From contig OX465282.1 in NCBI GenBank assembly GCA_949987705.1, forward strand, positions 98,692,070-98,756,069: a DNA stretch of 64,000 bases, written 5' to 3'. Below, piece after piece: positions 10,732 to 22,234 of this stretch; position 1 is the first letter of the stretch, and every line of letters begins with the position of its first letter. The position numbers were made by a program, and so were the translations under genes. The notes under the pieces were generated by a model. That model was given only the letters and a program-made list of their open reading frames with translations, was not told the DNA's origin and searched no databases. This DNA is from Thereva unica. Lineage: Eukaryota > Arthropoda > Insecta > Diptera > Therevidae.

Positions 10732-11366
10732 GGCCGCTATTACATTAGGATGCCATGGCAGCGTAGCCAGCAACGTAGCCATCTGGAATATGTACATTTG
10801 CATTATGAGTATTAGACCTGGCGACGGCCTGGCCACGTATCCAGAATGGAAGCGTGGCCATAGCGTTCACACATCCCAGATCTATTTGGTTACGTCGCCG
10901 GTGAATTTTTTTACTCCGATTAGCTGTCACTTTCCGTATTTTATTTGGGGTTATTGTTGTGTTGCAATGGAACTTTTCGATAAGGAAAGATTTATTTTAG
11001 AAGTGCAAAGCAGACCAGCGATTTGGGATAGTTCCTCAAAGGAATATTCAGACATCAAAGACATCCTCATATAATTAAAGAATTTTTCGGGGTGTTTTCT
11101 GAGATCATCATACAATTTTTGGAACACGCCACTGTCAGCACGATTAGCTAAAAAAGGGTGTACCCAATAGCGCCTTTTATTCCTTTTTTTTAATGCCTTT
11201 TTGCAACGCAAATACAACAACATTATTTCTTCGATTTCCATTTTAAAAATAACATCTGACATTGGCATCTCACATTGGCCGCTGCATTTGGCCACTTGAA
11301 AAATTTGATGTAGCCATAGTTACGTTGCTGGCTACGCTGCCATGGCATCCTAATGTAATAGCGGCC
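10732..11366 (-). mobile_element. PIF/Harbinger element, internally deleted, TAA TSD
   Basis: The terminal inverted repeats begin GGCCGCTATTACATTAGGAT and extend about 45 bp almost perfectly. Both sides carry TAA (10729-10731, 11367-11369), the 3-bp TWA-type duplication expected of PIF/Harbinger. A transposase N-terminal fragment is inside; the catalytic region is missing. It sits in one arm of the foldback repeat. Confidence 0.85.
10951..11295 (-). pseudogene. PIF/Harbinger (HARBI1-like) transposase N-terminal fragment
   Basis: The open frame ends with RRYWVHPFL..FQKLYDDLRKHPEKFF, a motif block typical of the N-terminal half of insect HARBI1/ALP1-like nucleases. There it precedes a YFRMS-type segment (here FNYMRMS). 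Full-length relatives run to roughly 350-450 residues with a DDE triad; nothing of the triad remains here. The frame opens at a GTG, and the first ATG codons follow at residues 10 and 12. Upstream residues look like chance extension into the terminal repeat. It is a relic of the autonomous parent. Confidence 0.75.
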
Positions 11367-11657
11367 TAAGAATGGATCGAGCAAAAAGAATTACTTTTGA
11401 AGACGGTGCTAACACCTGTGGGTGATGTATTAAGGGCATAAACCTAACAAAGAAATGAAAACAATTCCCGAAGCAAGAGTTAGTGCAATCAAAGTCAACT
11501 ACTACCTGGCACCGTCTCCAAAAGTGATTCTTCTTTCTAGATCCATTCTGATTGGATTGATGTTGTTAAGAATCACAAACAATTATTTCATCCCTTTTTG
11601 TGCATTTTGTGCGGTTTTTTTAAGTCGGTTTTTTAAATTTTTTTTAGTTTATAGTCA

Positions 11658-14600
11658 TAGTACGGGAGGTAGCGTCACAGCGTTTCATTGGATCGTGGCT
11701 GAAAATTTGTGGGATTGTAGTACCTGAGGCATCCAAAGCGAAAGGCAAAAGTCCGCCATGTGAATCTGTACAGTTCGTCCTTGAGATGACGGTAAACAGG
11801 GCAAATATAGAAGGGGACATGTTTCATGGGGTCGCGACTGAAATGTTGTCAGAACTATTGTTTATGTTCCTATAAACATGAAAAAGTATGTCCGCCACTT
11901 GCCTTCCTTACTTAACCCACGTCCGCCAATTTTTAAATGTTGCTAAAAAAAGTAGGGGGTTGATCGTTTGGATCGTCGACGGACTTTGTGAATTTGGAAT
12001 GTTTATGTTTCAAATAAAATTGTAAACCACGTCCGCCAAATGAAATATGTACTAAACCCCCTTAAAATAGATTTTTAAAATTTTTTTATTCCCATTCATT
12101 TGAAAAATTTGTTATTCGATTTTTTTTTATGAAAATTGGTTTCTTAGGGTTTTTTGGAGTGCTGAATCCAAATTTGAGTTTAGAATTTCAAAATTATCAA
12201 TAACACCCAATATGGCAGTGCAAAATTATAAAAAAAGAGAGAAAAGTTTTATGTCGCGCCAGACACTTCTTACTTTGTGGAGTAATGTGGCCCTTATAGC
12301 AGTGAAGGGAGGGGTGACACCTGCATGGCACGATTTTGCGTTCGTGCTCGTTTCAATGAATTGGGAAAATGTGTGATTCAAATCGGGTGTGTTTTTTTGT
12401 CCGTATCGCCACGGAATGATTAAGCTTTTTACGGAAGAAAGTTTAAATACAATCAAATACTTGTGGAAATGTCGAAAAAAACATAAACTCACTCACAGAG
12501 ACGTAGTGATTCCGAAACACGTGAGTTCTTTCAACGGTTACCACGTCGATTGCTACCGGGCGTTCTCTAGAGTTCAGAAGAAATATCAAACGGAGGAAAG
12601 ATCTCCAACAACATCTTGTACAACATTTCCAGTGGGCAAGCGGTTTCCAGCGAGATTGCAGATTTTCTTTTGAACGTGGAAAAAGTGGGAGAAGAGCAAA
12701 GAAATGTATTTGTTACAGAATGTTCGACAGATCCTACTAGGTTCGAGCGCACAATCCATCGAAACCGACTTCGGACATTCACTGAAGCTCGGAAGAAAAA
12801 GCCTGTTCGCATCGGAGACAAAGTTGTGCAGGTAATAAGTTCAATCCGAACATCTTAATTTTAATTTTCTTCGAACGACTCAACTTTTTAAAGACAAACT
12901 GTCCGCTGAAATATGCCAGTCTAATTTTGGTGCACACTGACTTATTTGCTATTATTATAATTATTTCCAGATGAAGTTGGAGCGTGATATGTTCGGAAAA
13001 TTACTATTAATTTCCTTCAAGAAAACCGTTGACTTGGAAAGAGTGTTAACGTATCCCTTGACTCCAATTCCATTAGCACTGTGCCATCCGGAAGGGACCG
13101 TTAGGAAAACGGATAATATGGCGTTGATGAAAACCTTCAAAAACATCATTACATCAAATCCTCCTATATTCAACGATGTCACCATTTATGATGGGATGCT
13201 GGTGCTTCAGTCTTTGCGAGACTTGCCGCAATCAATTGGAGGCGTTGCAAAGAAGTTGGTACGAGCGATCACCAGTTCCGACGCTCGAACGGTGATTGTT
13301 GTTTTTCAACAAATGACTTCACCCTCCATCTGGGACCATCACGCGTCTTCAAGAGACTCTACCAAAAATAAAATTTGGGTCATCAAAGGAGGCAATCAAC
13401 CTCAGCCTCCACGTTTTGCTGAAGAATTGAAAAACCCAAAATTCCAACGACCTTTAATAGAGTTTCTCATTGACCATTTGAAACAACCAGAGTTCGCGCC
13501 ATTTGTGGGTTCGAGAAAACTGTACATCGACTACTTCAACTGTTACGAGTATCAAGTTTGTAATGAAAAACTTGAAAGAGATATCAATCAGGATTTTTCG
13601 TCTTTTAGTCCAACCAAGGATACTATTTGCAAAATAGTATTTCACACTACAAAAACACCTGAAGATCGATCAGTTACTATTCGATGTGCTGAGGGAGACT
13701 TGTTGCCTGCTTTGTTGGTCAATATGTCTCACTTGAATGAAAATGTCAAAGTGACTCTCCACACCGGGACAGGTAAGAACGAGAACTTCATCGATGTGAA
13801 CGACTTCTACGACACCTTAGGAGCAGACATATCGAGGGCTATGCCAGCATTCCATGCATTGACTGGATGTCAAAACAACCCAAGTTTTCATAATAAAGGA
13901 AAATCTCATCCTTTCAAAGCCCTGAAACAACCACGGTTTCATAAAGCGTTCAGAAGTCTCTCAGAAAACCACCCACACTATGACGACGCCACTTTAAATA
14001 CTATTGAAGAGTTCGTCTGCATAATGTACGGTCATAAAACCATTAAAAAAGTGAACAAAGCTAGGCTTGCAGCTTTTCACAAAGCGTACGACACTATCGC
14101 GATTCCAGAGCTCACTGAAAGTAACGTCAAAAATTTCGACGCCTCGTGCATGCCGCCTTGTCAGTCTGAGTTGAAACAACAAATTCTGCGAGCAGCCTAT
14201 ATAGGACAAATGTGGACTGGCGCTCATCTACGAATTCAAATACTTCCGGATCCAACTACGAGTGGCTTTACGAAACGAGAATCGGGTGAACTAGACTTTT
14301 TATGGTTCACGGGAGAACAGTTGCCAAGTTCAATCACTGATATAACCTTATCACCAGAAGGTGCAATCGAAGGTAAGCTAAATATATTTGAATGAAAAAT
14401 GTGGACGGGTTTAAAAATCTGATGTAAAAACAACAATTTTGTGTTTGCCGAGTTCATTTTTACAGCCATCGCTTTCATTTGTTATTTCTAACCCGTCCAA
14501 ATAGATGCACTTTGTATTTTTTCTATTTAATTTTTCAATTTCAACAGTATCTACTGGCAGCAAGAAGAAGCGAAACCAGGATTCAGGCGACAACGACGAG

Positions 14601-15372
14601 GTAGAAGAGTCTGAAATAGATGATGAATCTGAAGACGATGATGATGATGATTATGATGATAATGATGACGATGATGAATAAAAACATAATCATAGAAGAT
14701 ATATTTGTAAAAATAAAACAAACTGAAATAAGATACATTAAAATTGTTTTTTTTTTTTTTTTTTCAATTTCACATAAAATTTCACACTCTTTTTTTATAA
14801 TTTTGGACTGCCATATTGGGTGTTATTGATAATTTTGAAATTCTAAACTCAAATTTGGATTCAGCACTCCAAAAAACCCTAAGAAACCAATTTTCATAAA
14901 AAAAAATCGAATAACAAATTTTTCAAATGAATGGGAATAAAAAAATTTTAAAAATCTATTTTAAGGGGGTTTAGTACATATTTCATTTGGCGGACGTGGT
15001 TTACAATTTTATTTGAAACATAAACATTCCAAATTCACAAACTCCGTCGACGATCCAAACGATCAACCCCCTACTTTTTTTAGCAACATTTAAAAATTGG
15101 CGGACGTGGGTTAAGTAAGGAAGGCAAGTGGCGGACATACTTTTTCATGTTTATAGGAACATAAACAATAGTTCTGACAACATTTCAGTCGCGACCCCAT
15201 GAAACATGTCCCCTTCTATATTTGCCCTGTTTACCGTCATCTCAAGGACGAACTGTACAGATTCACATGGCGGACTTTTGCCTTTCGCTTTGGATGCCTC
15301 AGGTACTACAATCCCACAAATTTTCAGCCACGATCCAATGAAACACGTTTTGTGACGCTACCTCCCGTACTA
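11658..15372 (+). mobile_element. 3.7-kb DNA element with ~590-bp TIRs and a three-exon gene
   Basis: The left arm (11658-12248) and right arm (14784-15372) are inverted copies that appear well above 95% identical by eye, a 4-bp difference near the end being the clearest. Ends start TAGTACGGGAGGTAGCGTCA. TCA lies on both sides (11655-11657, 15373-15375), a possible 3-bp TSD. The core carries one spliced gene on the plus strand. Long TIRs, a 3-bp TSD and a nuclease-like gene with N-terminal Cys/His residues recall the Academ superfamily, but that link is an inference. Near-identical arms suggest a young insertion. Confidence 0.8.
12369..14681 (+). CDS. Three-exon gene of the long-TIR element: putative XPG/FEN-like nuclease-type protein
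   Basis: Exon 1 runs from an ATG at 12369 to 12831. Exon 2 is 12971-14372, after an acceptor TTATTTCCAG. Exon 3 is 14548-14681, after TTTCAACAG. Donors are G|GTAATA and G|GTAAGC, and phases match at both joins. Exon 3 adds a short Lys/Arg patch and an acidic Asp/Glu tail to the stop, which overlaps AATAAA. Exon 1 encodes a Cys/His-rich start and a GYHVDCYRAF motif typical of N-terminal zinc-binding regions in related uncharacterised metazoan proteins. It shows two apparent frame changes, one at a T7 run (12392-12398) and one near 12600. Exon 2 (467 codons, no stops) ends its core with MPAFHALTGC, a hallmark of that family, normally HAxTGCD; here Gln replaces the Asp. An expected DTD-like acidic motif reads EGD, so catalysis is uncertain. 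Role inferred: transposition nuclease. Confidence 0.65.
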
Positions 15373-15375
15373 TCA

Positions 15376-15849
15376 TGTAGGTGGTGCTGTAGACCAAAAC
15401 ATGTGGATTTGTCACAAAAAATATGTACATATGATTTAAACGAAACATTTGGTAGGTTTATGAAAAATGGATAATCGCAGTTATTAAAATTATTAGTGAG
15501 TGTCAGTAGAAAAACGAAACGAAATTTTTACCAGGGAATATAAACGCTTACTGAAATGAATGAAAATTTATAAATTTAATTGCACGAACGATGAATTTGA
15601 GACCGTCCTTATAGTCCATCAATATAAGGAAGTGATTTTTCTCAGAATTTTTAATATTTTACAAAAATTTTACAAACGATTTGCCCCATATCTAAAAAAA
15701 TTTTGCAGCCCTTTGTTTAAAAGCATATTTTTAAGTTTTTATTAACTAAATTTGTATGTATCTCTTCAAAATAACAAAACAAAAGTGGGATGTTGTGCCT
15801 AGAGACTAGCCACTAAATTACGCTTTTTCTTGGTATTCTTTCTGTTGAA
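15376..15849. other. No recognisable gene
   Basis: AT-rich spacer between the long-TIR element and the next TIR element. Short open frames only. Confidence 0.4.
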
Positions 15850-16262
15850 TAATGGGGCCCATCCACGGGCCAACTAGTTGCCCAAACTGAGTTGTGTTGG
15901 CACTGAATCGCAGCGTGTGTGGGGCAGTTGGCAAACTGATTTGACAGTTGGGGTTTCAGTTGGGATAAATCAAAATCTTTTAATTTTATGGGGGCGGGGC
16001 CTAGAGTTTGGGCAACTAGTTGCACTGTGTGTATTGCAGTTTGGCAAACTACTTGGATGAATTAAGCCTAAATTCGAAGAATATATTTTTTTTGCAAGTT
16101 TATTTTGCATTATTTTTAATTTAAATTATGAAAGTTCACATAATATTAAATTATTTTCATAATTTTTACTTTTAGAATTTAATTTATATTTTAAAAAATA
16201 TAAATATTCATATTAATAATTTAAAAAAATTATAATTAATCTAAAAAATCATCTTTCTCCAA

Positions 16263-17830
16263 TCTTATATATTAATAGGCAAACAAAAAGTTTGTACACG
16301 CTAAGGCTTTTTTGTTCGTGGACCGATTTCGTTTAAATTTTCAGAAAATGTTCTTTCAACGAAATCGATTCACGAATAAAAAAGTTATAGCGATTTTAAT
16401 TTTTCGAATTTTCAAAAGCCGTTGGAAAATTTGAATTTTTTGGGAGCATCAACGTAGAACTGAGTAGCCTACGATTGACACAAATGCCGTTTCAGTGAAG
16501 CGAATGAGAAACAGAGAAAAACAAGCGTTTGTGTGGATTTTGGGCGGCATAACTGACATAAAAAAACTCGGTCACTTTGTGCGTGCATTTTTTTATACTC
16601 TTTTGTGTATAGTATTATTGAGTTGTATTGTGTAAGGGGCTGCCGTTCGTTTTTTGGCGAATGCCTTTAGAAATTTTAATTGATTCATTGCACCTTTAGA
16701 AATTTTGACTGATTCTTTTAAATGTGCTTTGAATGTTATTCCGGTTAATTTTGATTCATTTTCGTGTGGTTCTTTTAATATGAGTTGTCATTTTTGTCTG
16801 AAGTAACTTTTTGTCTGAAGTAACTTTACGTAATACTGAGGCATTTTCTTTGTATTGTCATAAAGGCAAAGTTAATCTACCTCCACTTTCTCAAAATTAC
16901 TTTTTCAATAATTTTTTTGAAGGATTAACTTCGAATGAAAGTGGTATTAAAAATCGTTCTAAATTTTTTTTTGCAAATATTCGTTCGTATAATGCTGCGT
17001 TTGCAATGACTAGCTCTGAGTGTAATTTGCCAAATGACACTGCAAATGGCATTTACCATTTTAAAATCCATAACATTTTCTATCACCGAACTGGTGCCTT
17101 AATTCCTGGCTATGGCCGACCTCCATGCTATGCACAGTTGTATTTCTATGATGTAGATACTGCTGCTAATCATAGAATGAATAGAAATGCGAATATTGAA
17201 TGTAATATGTAATATTGATATTAGATCGGATTAATCCTTTTGTTCACTCATTCAGGTCCATGCATGAATATTGTCAAAGACCTGAGAATATTGCAGCTGA
17301 AGTTTCTATGATCATAAAAGTTAATAACCAAGTTGATATTCGTCGTTTCAATGATGCTGTACAAACTGATGTTGCTGCTATTTTCAAAAACGATGATGGT
17401 GAGCCTCCTTTCGAACGAAATATGATTGTTTTTTTCAAAAACAACAAATGAAATTCGTTCTTTTTCTGTTCTTGATCCTTCTTTGGAGCCTTTGGCTTAT
17501 CCATTATTATTTCCACATAGTGATAGGGGTTGGCATGTCAATATAGCACACAGTTTACATTCTACTTCACGTGCTAACTTACCATGTACAAAAGTAACAA
17601 TGTTACAATATGCTTGAGTTTAGTCTTAAGACGTCATGGATGAGATTAAAAAAAATCCTGGGAAATTTTAGATGCTCTGGAGCGACAATGGAAATGTTTC
17701 ATAGTAATTAAAAATTCGCCATTGCGAATAATTTTTTTTTTTTTTGAAATAAAAATATTTAAATCGAATCGTGAGTTTTATATATTTATTGTTTTTGTGA
17801 CCGAATTTCGGTAACGGGCATTCCAACTAG
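16263..17830 (+). mobile_element. Helitron, degenerate, nested
   Basis: It begins TCTTATATATTAATAGGC directly after an A and ends CTAG (17827-17830) directly before a T, the A^T target preference of Helitrons. A short palindrome ACCGAA-T-TTCGGT (17800-17812) lies 14 bp upstream of the CTAG end, as expected for a Helitron 3' terminus. It encodes a fragment of the Rep/helicase N-terminal region only. Confidence 0.8.
16811..17617 (+). pseudogene. Helitron Rep/helicase N-terminal fragment
   Basis: Three consecutive frames joined by frameshifts preserve the conserved N-terminal Helitron-like domain of the rolling-circle replication protein. The order is: a NAAFAMTS segment, FKIHNIFYHRTGALIP, YAQLYFYDVDTAANHRMN, then INPFVHSFRSM near 17225, an RRFNDAV..VAAIF..DGEPP block near 17345-17405, and LEPLAYPLLFPHSDRGWHVNI near 17485-17545. 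The later Rep HUH motif and the helicase domain are absent, so this is a relic. Frame changes occur near 17212 and near 17435. Confidence 0.8.
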
Positions 17831-18011
17831 TTTTTATTATTATAAAACTCAATCGCGGCTTTTCTACAATTTCATTTATCTTTCAAATTGCTTATAAAAT
17901 ATCGAATTGACAGCTGAAGTATTAACTCAGTTGAAGCGTTTGTGGCAAAACACCAACTCTTTACATAAACTCAGTTTGGGCAACTAGTTGGCCTGTGGAT
18001 GGGCCCCATAA

Positions 18012-18418
18012 GGGTGAGTTGCACCAACTTACTTTAACCGTAACAAAAGCTGAATCGGTTGTCAAATCTCTGGTTAGACAAAACGAGAGTTGCACCGTTT
18101 AACAATAATTTTTAACATGAGGTAACATTTTAACGGTAACTTTAACCAAGCAAATTCGCCCGGTTAGTGTTATTATTATTGTTAACTTATGACAGTTGTT
18201 ATAGACCCAGACAGGGGGCCATTTTCAATAAACTCACAAACTGTGAAACTTATAAATACACTAAAATGTAAATTTAAATCAAAGTAGCCGTTAACGATAA
18301 CTTTAACAAACAGTTGGGTGGTGCAACTCATTTTTACAAACTGGAACTTGAACAACTTTGTTATTGTTAAAGTTAATTTTAACAATAACTTTAATCAATG
18401 ATTTGGTGCAAGTCACCC
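18012..18418. mobile_element. PIF/Harbinger-like MITE sharing a TAA with its neighbour
   Basis: The ends are GGGTGAGTTGCACCAA and its near complement TTGGTGCAAGTCACCC. They are flanked by TAA on the left (18009-18011, also the right TSD of the preceding element) and on the right (18419-18421). At about 407 bp it is non-coding. Internal TTAACGGTAACTTTAAC-type phrases occur in both orientations. Confidence 0.8.
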
Positions 18419-18421
18419 TAA

Positions 18422-20160
18422 AAATCCTAAAAAAATTACTGCTGAAAAACGACAGTTTGCCCATACTTTGAACCTACATATCTTTTAAACGGAGTCACTC
18501 AGGTTTCTGTTATTTCTTTCACATAAAAGAATACACATTTACCTAAAAGATGAGCCTAATTACGTTGCTCTACTATAATCGGTCTAGAAGTTATTAAAGT
18601 TTAAATAAATGGCAATTCGGCCATACAAGTTGCAAGTGAGGGGATACGAGTGCTTTATGTAAATATTTAAAACGGCGATATCTCATGAATGACAATTCGT
18701 ACGGGAAAATGTATAAGATCCTTTTTTGTAGGTAATCGCATAATCTACAAACTTTGTAAACACTATTTTATGATAAAAGTTACCTTTTTGCTGAAAATCG
18801 CAAAAAACCCGTTTTTGTGACCTTTGACCCCGAGTAAATCCAGGTTCCAGGTGCCGGATCGATGGGGACTTTTTAGATTTCATTTATAACGGTGTTTTGA
18901 ACAATCCTACCAATTTTCAGCTAGGTGCGAATTTATGTACCCTCGGATGTCTAAATTGACTGGACTATCTTGAAAGATCGACTTATTAAAAGCGGCTAAA
19001 ATAAGTACTACCTAGATTTGTTTGTTTAATTTAAAGGAAGCTAAAAAAATGTAAATCAAAGAAGTGACCTCTGTGTTTCGATTTTTTAATCCATGCAACA
19101 TGCAACTTTTACATACTTTGAAATAATGTGTCTCCACGTGATTTTTCTGTTGAAGATAAATTTTTAATGCAAAAATAATTAAGGATTATTTCGAAATACA
19201 AGGAGAAGTGCAAACTAAATTGCACAGCTACTCCTACAAACTTGATTCGTATAAGCCATTTCTCTAATGCTTTCTTACCTTTGAAACTGGTTTGCGAAAT
19301 TGATTATATCAATTTGAAAAGTACTTCACCTCAATAATTCCACAAAGTGTTTCCCAGGACCAAGGCACCACTTGTACAGAGTAACCCAAGAATGAATGTA
19401 AATTGGAATTATGGCTGGAGTAAGTTTAGGAGCCGTACTGCACTCTAGCTTTGATATGTTGGGTCGATGGTAGTAAGTTGCCTGGTTTTGTTAAGTTCGA
19501 ATTATGGTCGCAATTGAATGATACTGAGAACAACTGAGGGAAATTTGGCCCTAGGATTAAATCTACAATGCTTTCGTAATCTTATTACATACGTTTTCAT
19601 AAAGTCAGTTCTAAAGGACTGTAATCAATAAAAGAGCTTGTGATTTAGTTGTGGATTTTCTTTAATTGGCGTGGTATGAATGTTTTTGGTTGCTATCGTC
19701 TTAATCGTTTCATAAATAATAGAGGTCTGGATTGTGGAGATTTTGATTATTGAGATATGAAATAAGTTTTTATTTCAGTCAGAATCAGTTTTGGAACTTC
19801 AATCTACATCTATGTATATATAAAAATGAATCATTGTTTTGTGTGTAATCGATGTTTAAAATATTGGCTGTATGAAATGACTCATTGAGAGTTGTTTGTG
19901 TTAAAAGACTTCGATACCAAGGTTTATATGTATAGTTTTATTGATTATGTATGTTGTTTTTTTTTTGTAGTAGCGCTTGAAAAAAAAAATGTCGATATCC
20001 CTATTGGATTTTTTTTTATTTTCCCATTAATACCTTTACAGGTTACTCTCATTGGGCTGGCGTACACGTATCAACGCTCACCACTTGGTAAACCGGTTTC
20101 ATACTCTCTGAGTACATGAGTATTGCTTCACCAAGATTAACGTATTATCCTTACACGGGA
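18422..20160. other. No recognisable gene; possible Helitron-like 5' end near 19.8 kb
   Basis: The sequence CTATGTATATATAAAAATGAA near 19809-19830 resembles the start of insect Helentron-type elements, but no matching end was found. The rest shows short frames without recognisable domains. Confidence 0.35.
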
Positions 20161-20690
20161 GGTCAGGAGCGGCGGGTCAGCTCTGAGATGCCCAAGGTTT
20201 AAATAAAAAACTCTTGTTACGTATATGTCCTTTTATTTCTAGAAGTTCTATATTACACAACTACCGAGGGGAGGGAAAGAAATGAAAATAAAGGGTATTG
20301 GCCGGTCTCCGTGGCTCGTAAATGTATTAGTCGGTCGGCGCCACTGGATCAACTCTCCGCAGCCGGTAAATGGATTGGTATTTCGTTACCACTCGGTCAA
20401 CTCTCCGTGGCTTGTCTGTTTTGTCTGTCTGTAAACCATACGAACAACTCTCCTATTATGGCCCTGTCTAGTTATAAGGCAAATGAATCATCTCTTCCAC
20501 TGTCTGATCACGACTGACTTTGGCAGACATGTACCGGCCGTTTATATTGGTGCCTAGCTGCGCGTCGCTATTCTGTTTCGTAATGTCTTGTACAGCGGTT
20601 TTGCCTTTGTGTTAACAGCGGTGGTGCTGTTGTGTTTGTTTACAGTGGCCTGTTTCGTTACAATATCAATGCGTGTGCTCCCTCTCTCTC
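20160..20690. other. Unclassified GC-richer block
   Basis: It contains a repeated CGGTCGGCGCC/ACTGGATCAACTCTCCG and ACTCGGTCAACTCTCCG pair (about 20333-20412). It might be part of an LTR, but no TG..CA boundaries or second copy were found. Confidence 0.25.
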
Positions 20691-20696
20691 CTAGCA

Positions 20697-20870
20697 GTAA
20701 CATTCAACGAGGATCTGCGATCGAATGACCATATGTTCCAAATCGCCAAACAAGCATCCAAGTTACAAGTCCTACATTCGGCCACGCCTCGAATACACCA
20801 CGTTAATCTGGGCTGGAGATATTTCGTTAATCTGGAAAACCGCTTAATCGTGACTCGAAAACAATGTGCC
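20697..20870 (+). pseudogene. Fragment of the window's CR1/Jockey-group LINE (RT C-terminal part)
   Basis: VTFNEDLRSNDHMFQIAKQAS aligns with the ILGVTL..DLRWNDHIFQIAKQAS region of the LINE copies at 56-60 kb. It then jumps over roughly 75 bp to the YIRPRLEYN-equivalent part. Both ends are truncated. Confidence 0.75.
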
Positions 20871-21249
20871 ATAAAACAACGCCACTAAGGTAGGTAGGTA
20901 GGAGCGGCTGTCCCGTCCAGGTCGTAGGCTAGGACACAATTGGCGCTAAGGTGTGCCGTTTTGTAGGCACACTCGTGAAAAACTTTTGCGTGAAAATGAG
21001 CAATAAGCTAGGGATTTAGATCCATCCACATCCCCCAACTCGTTTAAGAAGAGGCCTTCAAATACTCGGAGATATTGGTCAGAGCTGGCCATTCGCAGAA
21101 AAAGTGTTCAGTTATCTCACTGGCTTATTCCTCTTCGCAGCTGTGGCAGTGGGTGTTATGTTCTCATTCTGTTGCCCAATCGGCCAGTGTCCCGTTATTA
21201 TTGACACGATTCTGGCAATATCCTTGTTTTGCATCACCAACAGGTCTCG

Positions 21250-21672
21250 CTATCTTTGTTTGTTATAACAAGGCCAAGTCTTCCTAGACTTGTCACATGA
21301 TGATAGGCTCCTCCATCTGGGGCCACCTACTGAGAGAAAGTACATGGAGATGTCTCTCTTTTGCACGCACAGGGGCTTCTGTACATTCTCCATTGGTTTG
21401 TCTGCTAGAGTTGTCCCCAGTCTGGCCAATAAATCGCGCAGCCGGAGGGCGGTAAAGGCCGCCTGCTGCCAGATGTATAAATCAGGTGGCAGCAGATCGA
21501 GAATTACGTTGAGCGCTTTCGTCGGAGTTGTGCATATGGCGCCCGTTATCCATAGACAGGCCATTCTTTTGACCTGACCCTGTCTGGATTTATTATATTC
21601 TTTGGCAAGAGCGGGCCACCTTACGGTGGAGTCATATATCAGCAGTGATATAACCGTATATAGCCAGCGCAC
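21250..21672 (-). pseudogene. RT C-terminal region of the I-group LINE
   Basis: This open frame has RWLYTVISLLIYDSTVRWPAL, QVKRMACLWITGAICTTPT and ALNVILDLLPPDLYI. These form the conserved block that follows the RT thumb in I, LOA and R1-type elements, where a YG..VWW..A and RL.CL.ITGA..TTPT pattern is typical. It directly follows endonuclease sequence with no RT catalytic box between, so an internal deletion is evident. Downstream on the minus strand the RNase H-like tail is visible only in broken frames. It has no function expected. Confidence 0.75.
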
Positions 21673-22234
21673 CAGGTTTCACCAGAGGACTCTGTCCTAG
21701 TGCCGCCTCCCCGTTTAATATAGGATGGATGACAGGGCTGCTTAGAGAAAAATTTGCCTAGCCTGGCCCAATCGGCCAGACTCTATAGAATGGCATCGTT
21801 GCTCGATATAGTTGTGGTCTGAGAAGGATGTAGTGTGTAGAACCCTCCAGTTACTAGCCATAAGGAAATTGTTATTTAGAGCTGCTGGTGTCTTTGTTTG
21901 GGAACGCGAAGGTGGGAGAATTGCCCACATGTAGTGTTAATTATGTAATTGAAAAGTAATTCCCCTCTTCCGTTACTTTCTTTGCTGCTCGTACTGGGAG
22001 TCTTGCGTTGGCATCGCAGCCCAGCAAGAGGTTCTTTCTCTTGATTGTTATACTTTCCACCAGGTCCCTGACTTCCATTGGTCGTACTTGCTTGATGTGT
22101 GCTAGGTGAGCTGGAGCGACGAAGAAATCCTCCCCGTTACCCGCCTCAAGCTGTACCACGGATAGGTCATAGGAGCCTTGATTTGCAGATGGAAGAATAT
22201 AGGAGCTATAGTTAGGGCATAGACAAGCACGCAT

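Larger units (their letters stand above)
10632..11645. repeat. Foldback (long inverted repeat) element, interrupted
   Basis: The arms at about 10632-10731 (continuing at 11370-11420) and 11490-11645 are inverted copies sharing AACCGACTTAAAAAAA, CCGCACAAAATGCAC and TGATTCTTAACAACATCAA. The left arm is split by a PIF/Harbinger insertion; the uninterrupted right arm reads TCA where the left arm now reads TAA. Without the insertion the element is about 380 bp. Confidence 0.7.
15853..18008. mobile_element. PIF/Harbinger-type TIR element with TAA TSD, host of a Helitron
   Basis: The TIRs begin TGGGGCCCATCCACGGGCCA and extend through CAACTAGTTG..CCCAAACT.GAG, about 38 bp, with the right arm at about 17970-18008. 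TAA flanks both ends (15850-15852, 18009-18011). An inner copy of the arm motif lies near 16005-16025. No transposase is present; assignment rests on TIR plus TAA. The interior is largely occupied by a Helitron insertion. Confidence 0.75.
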
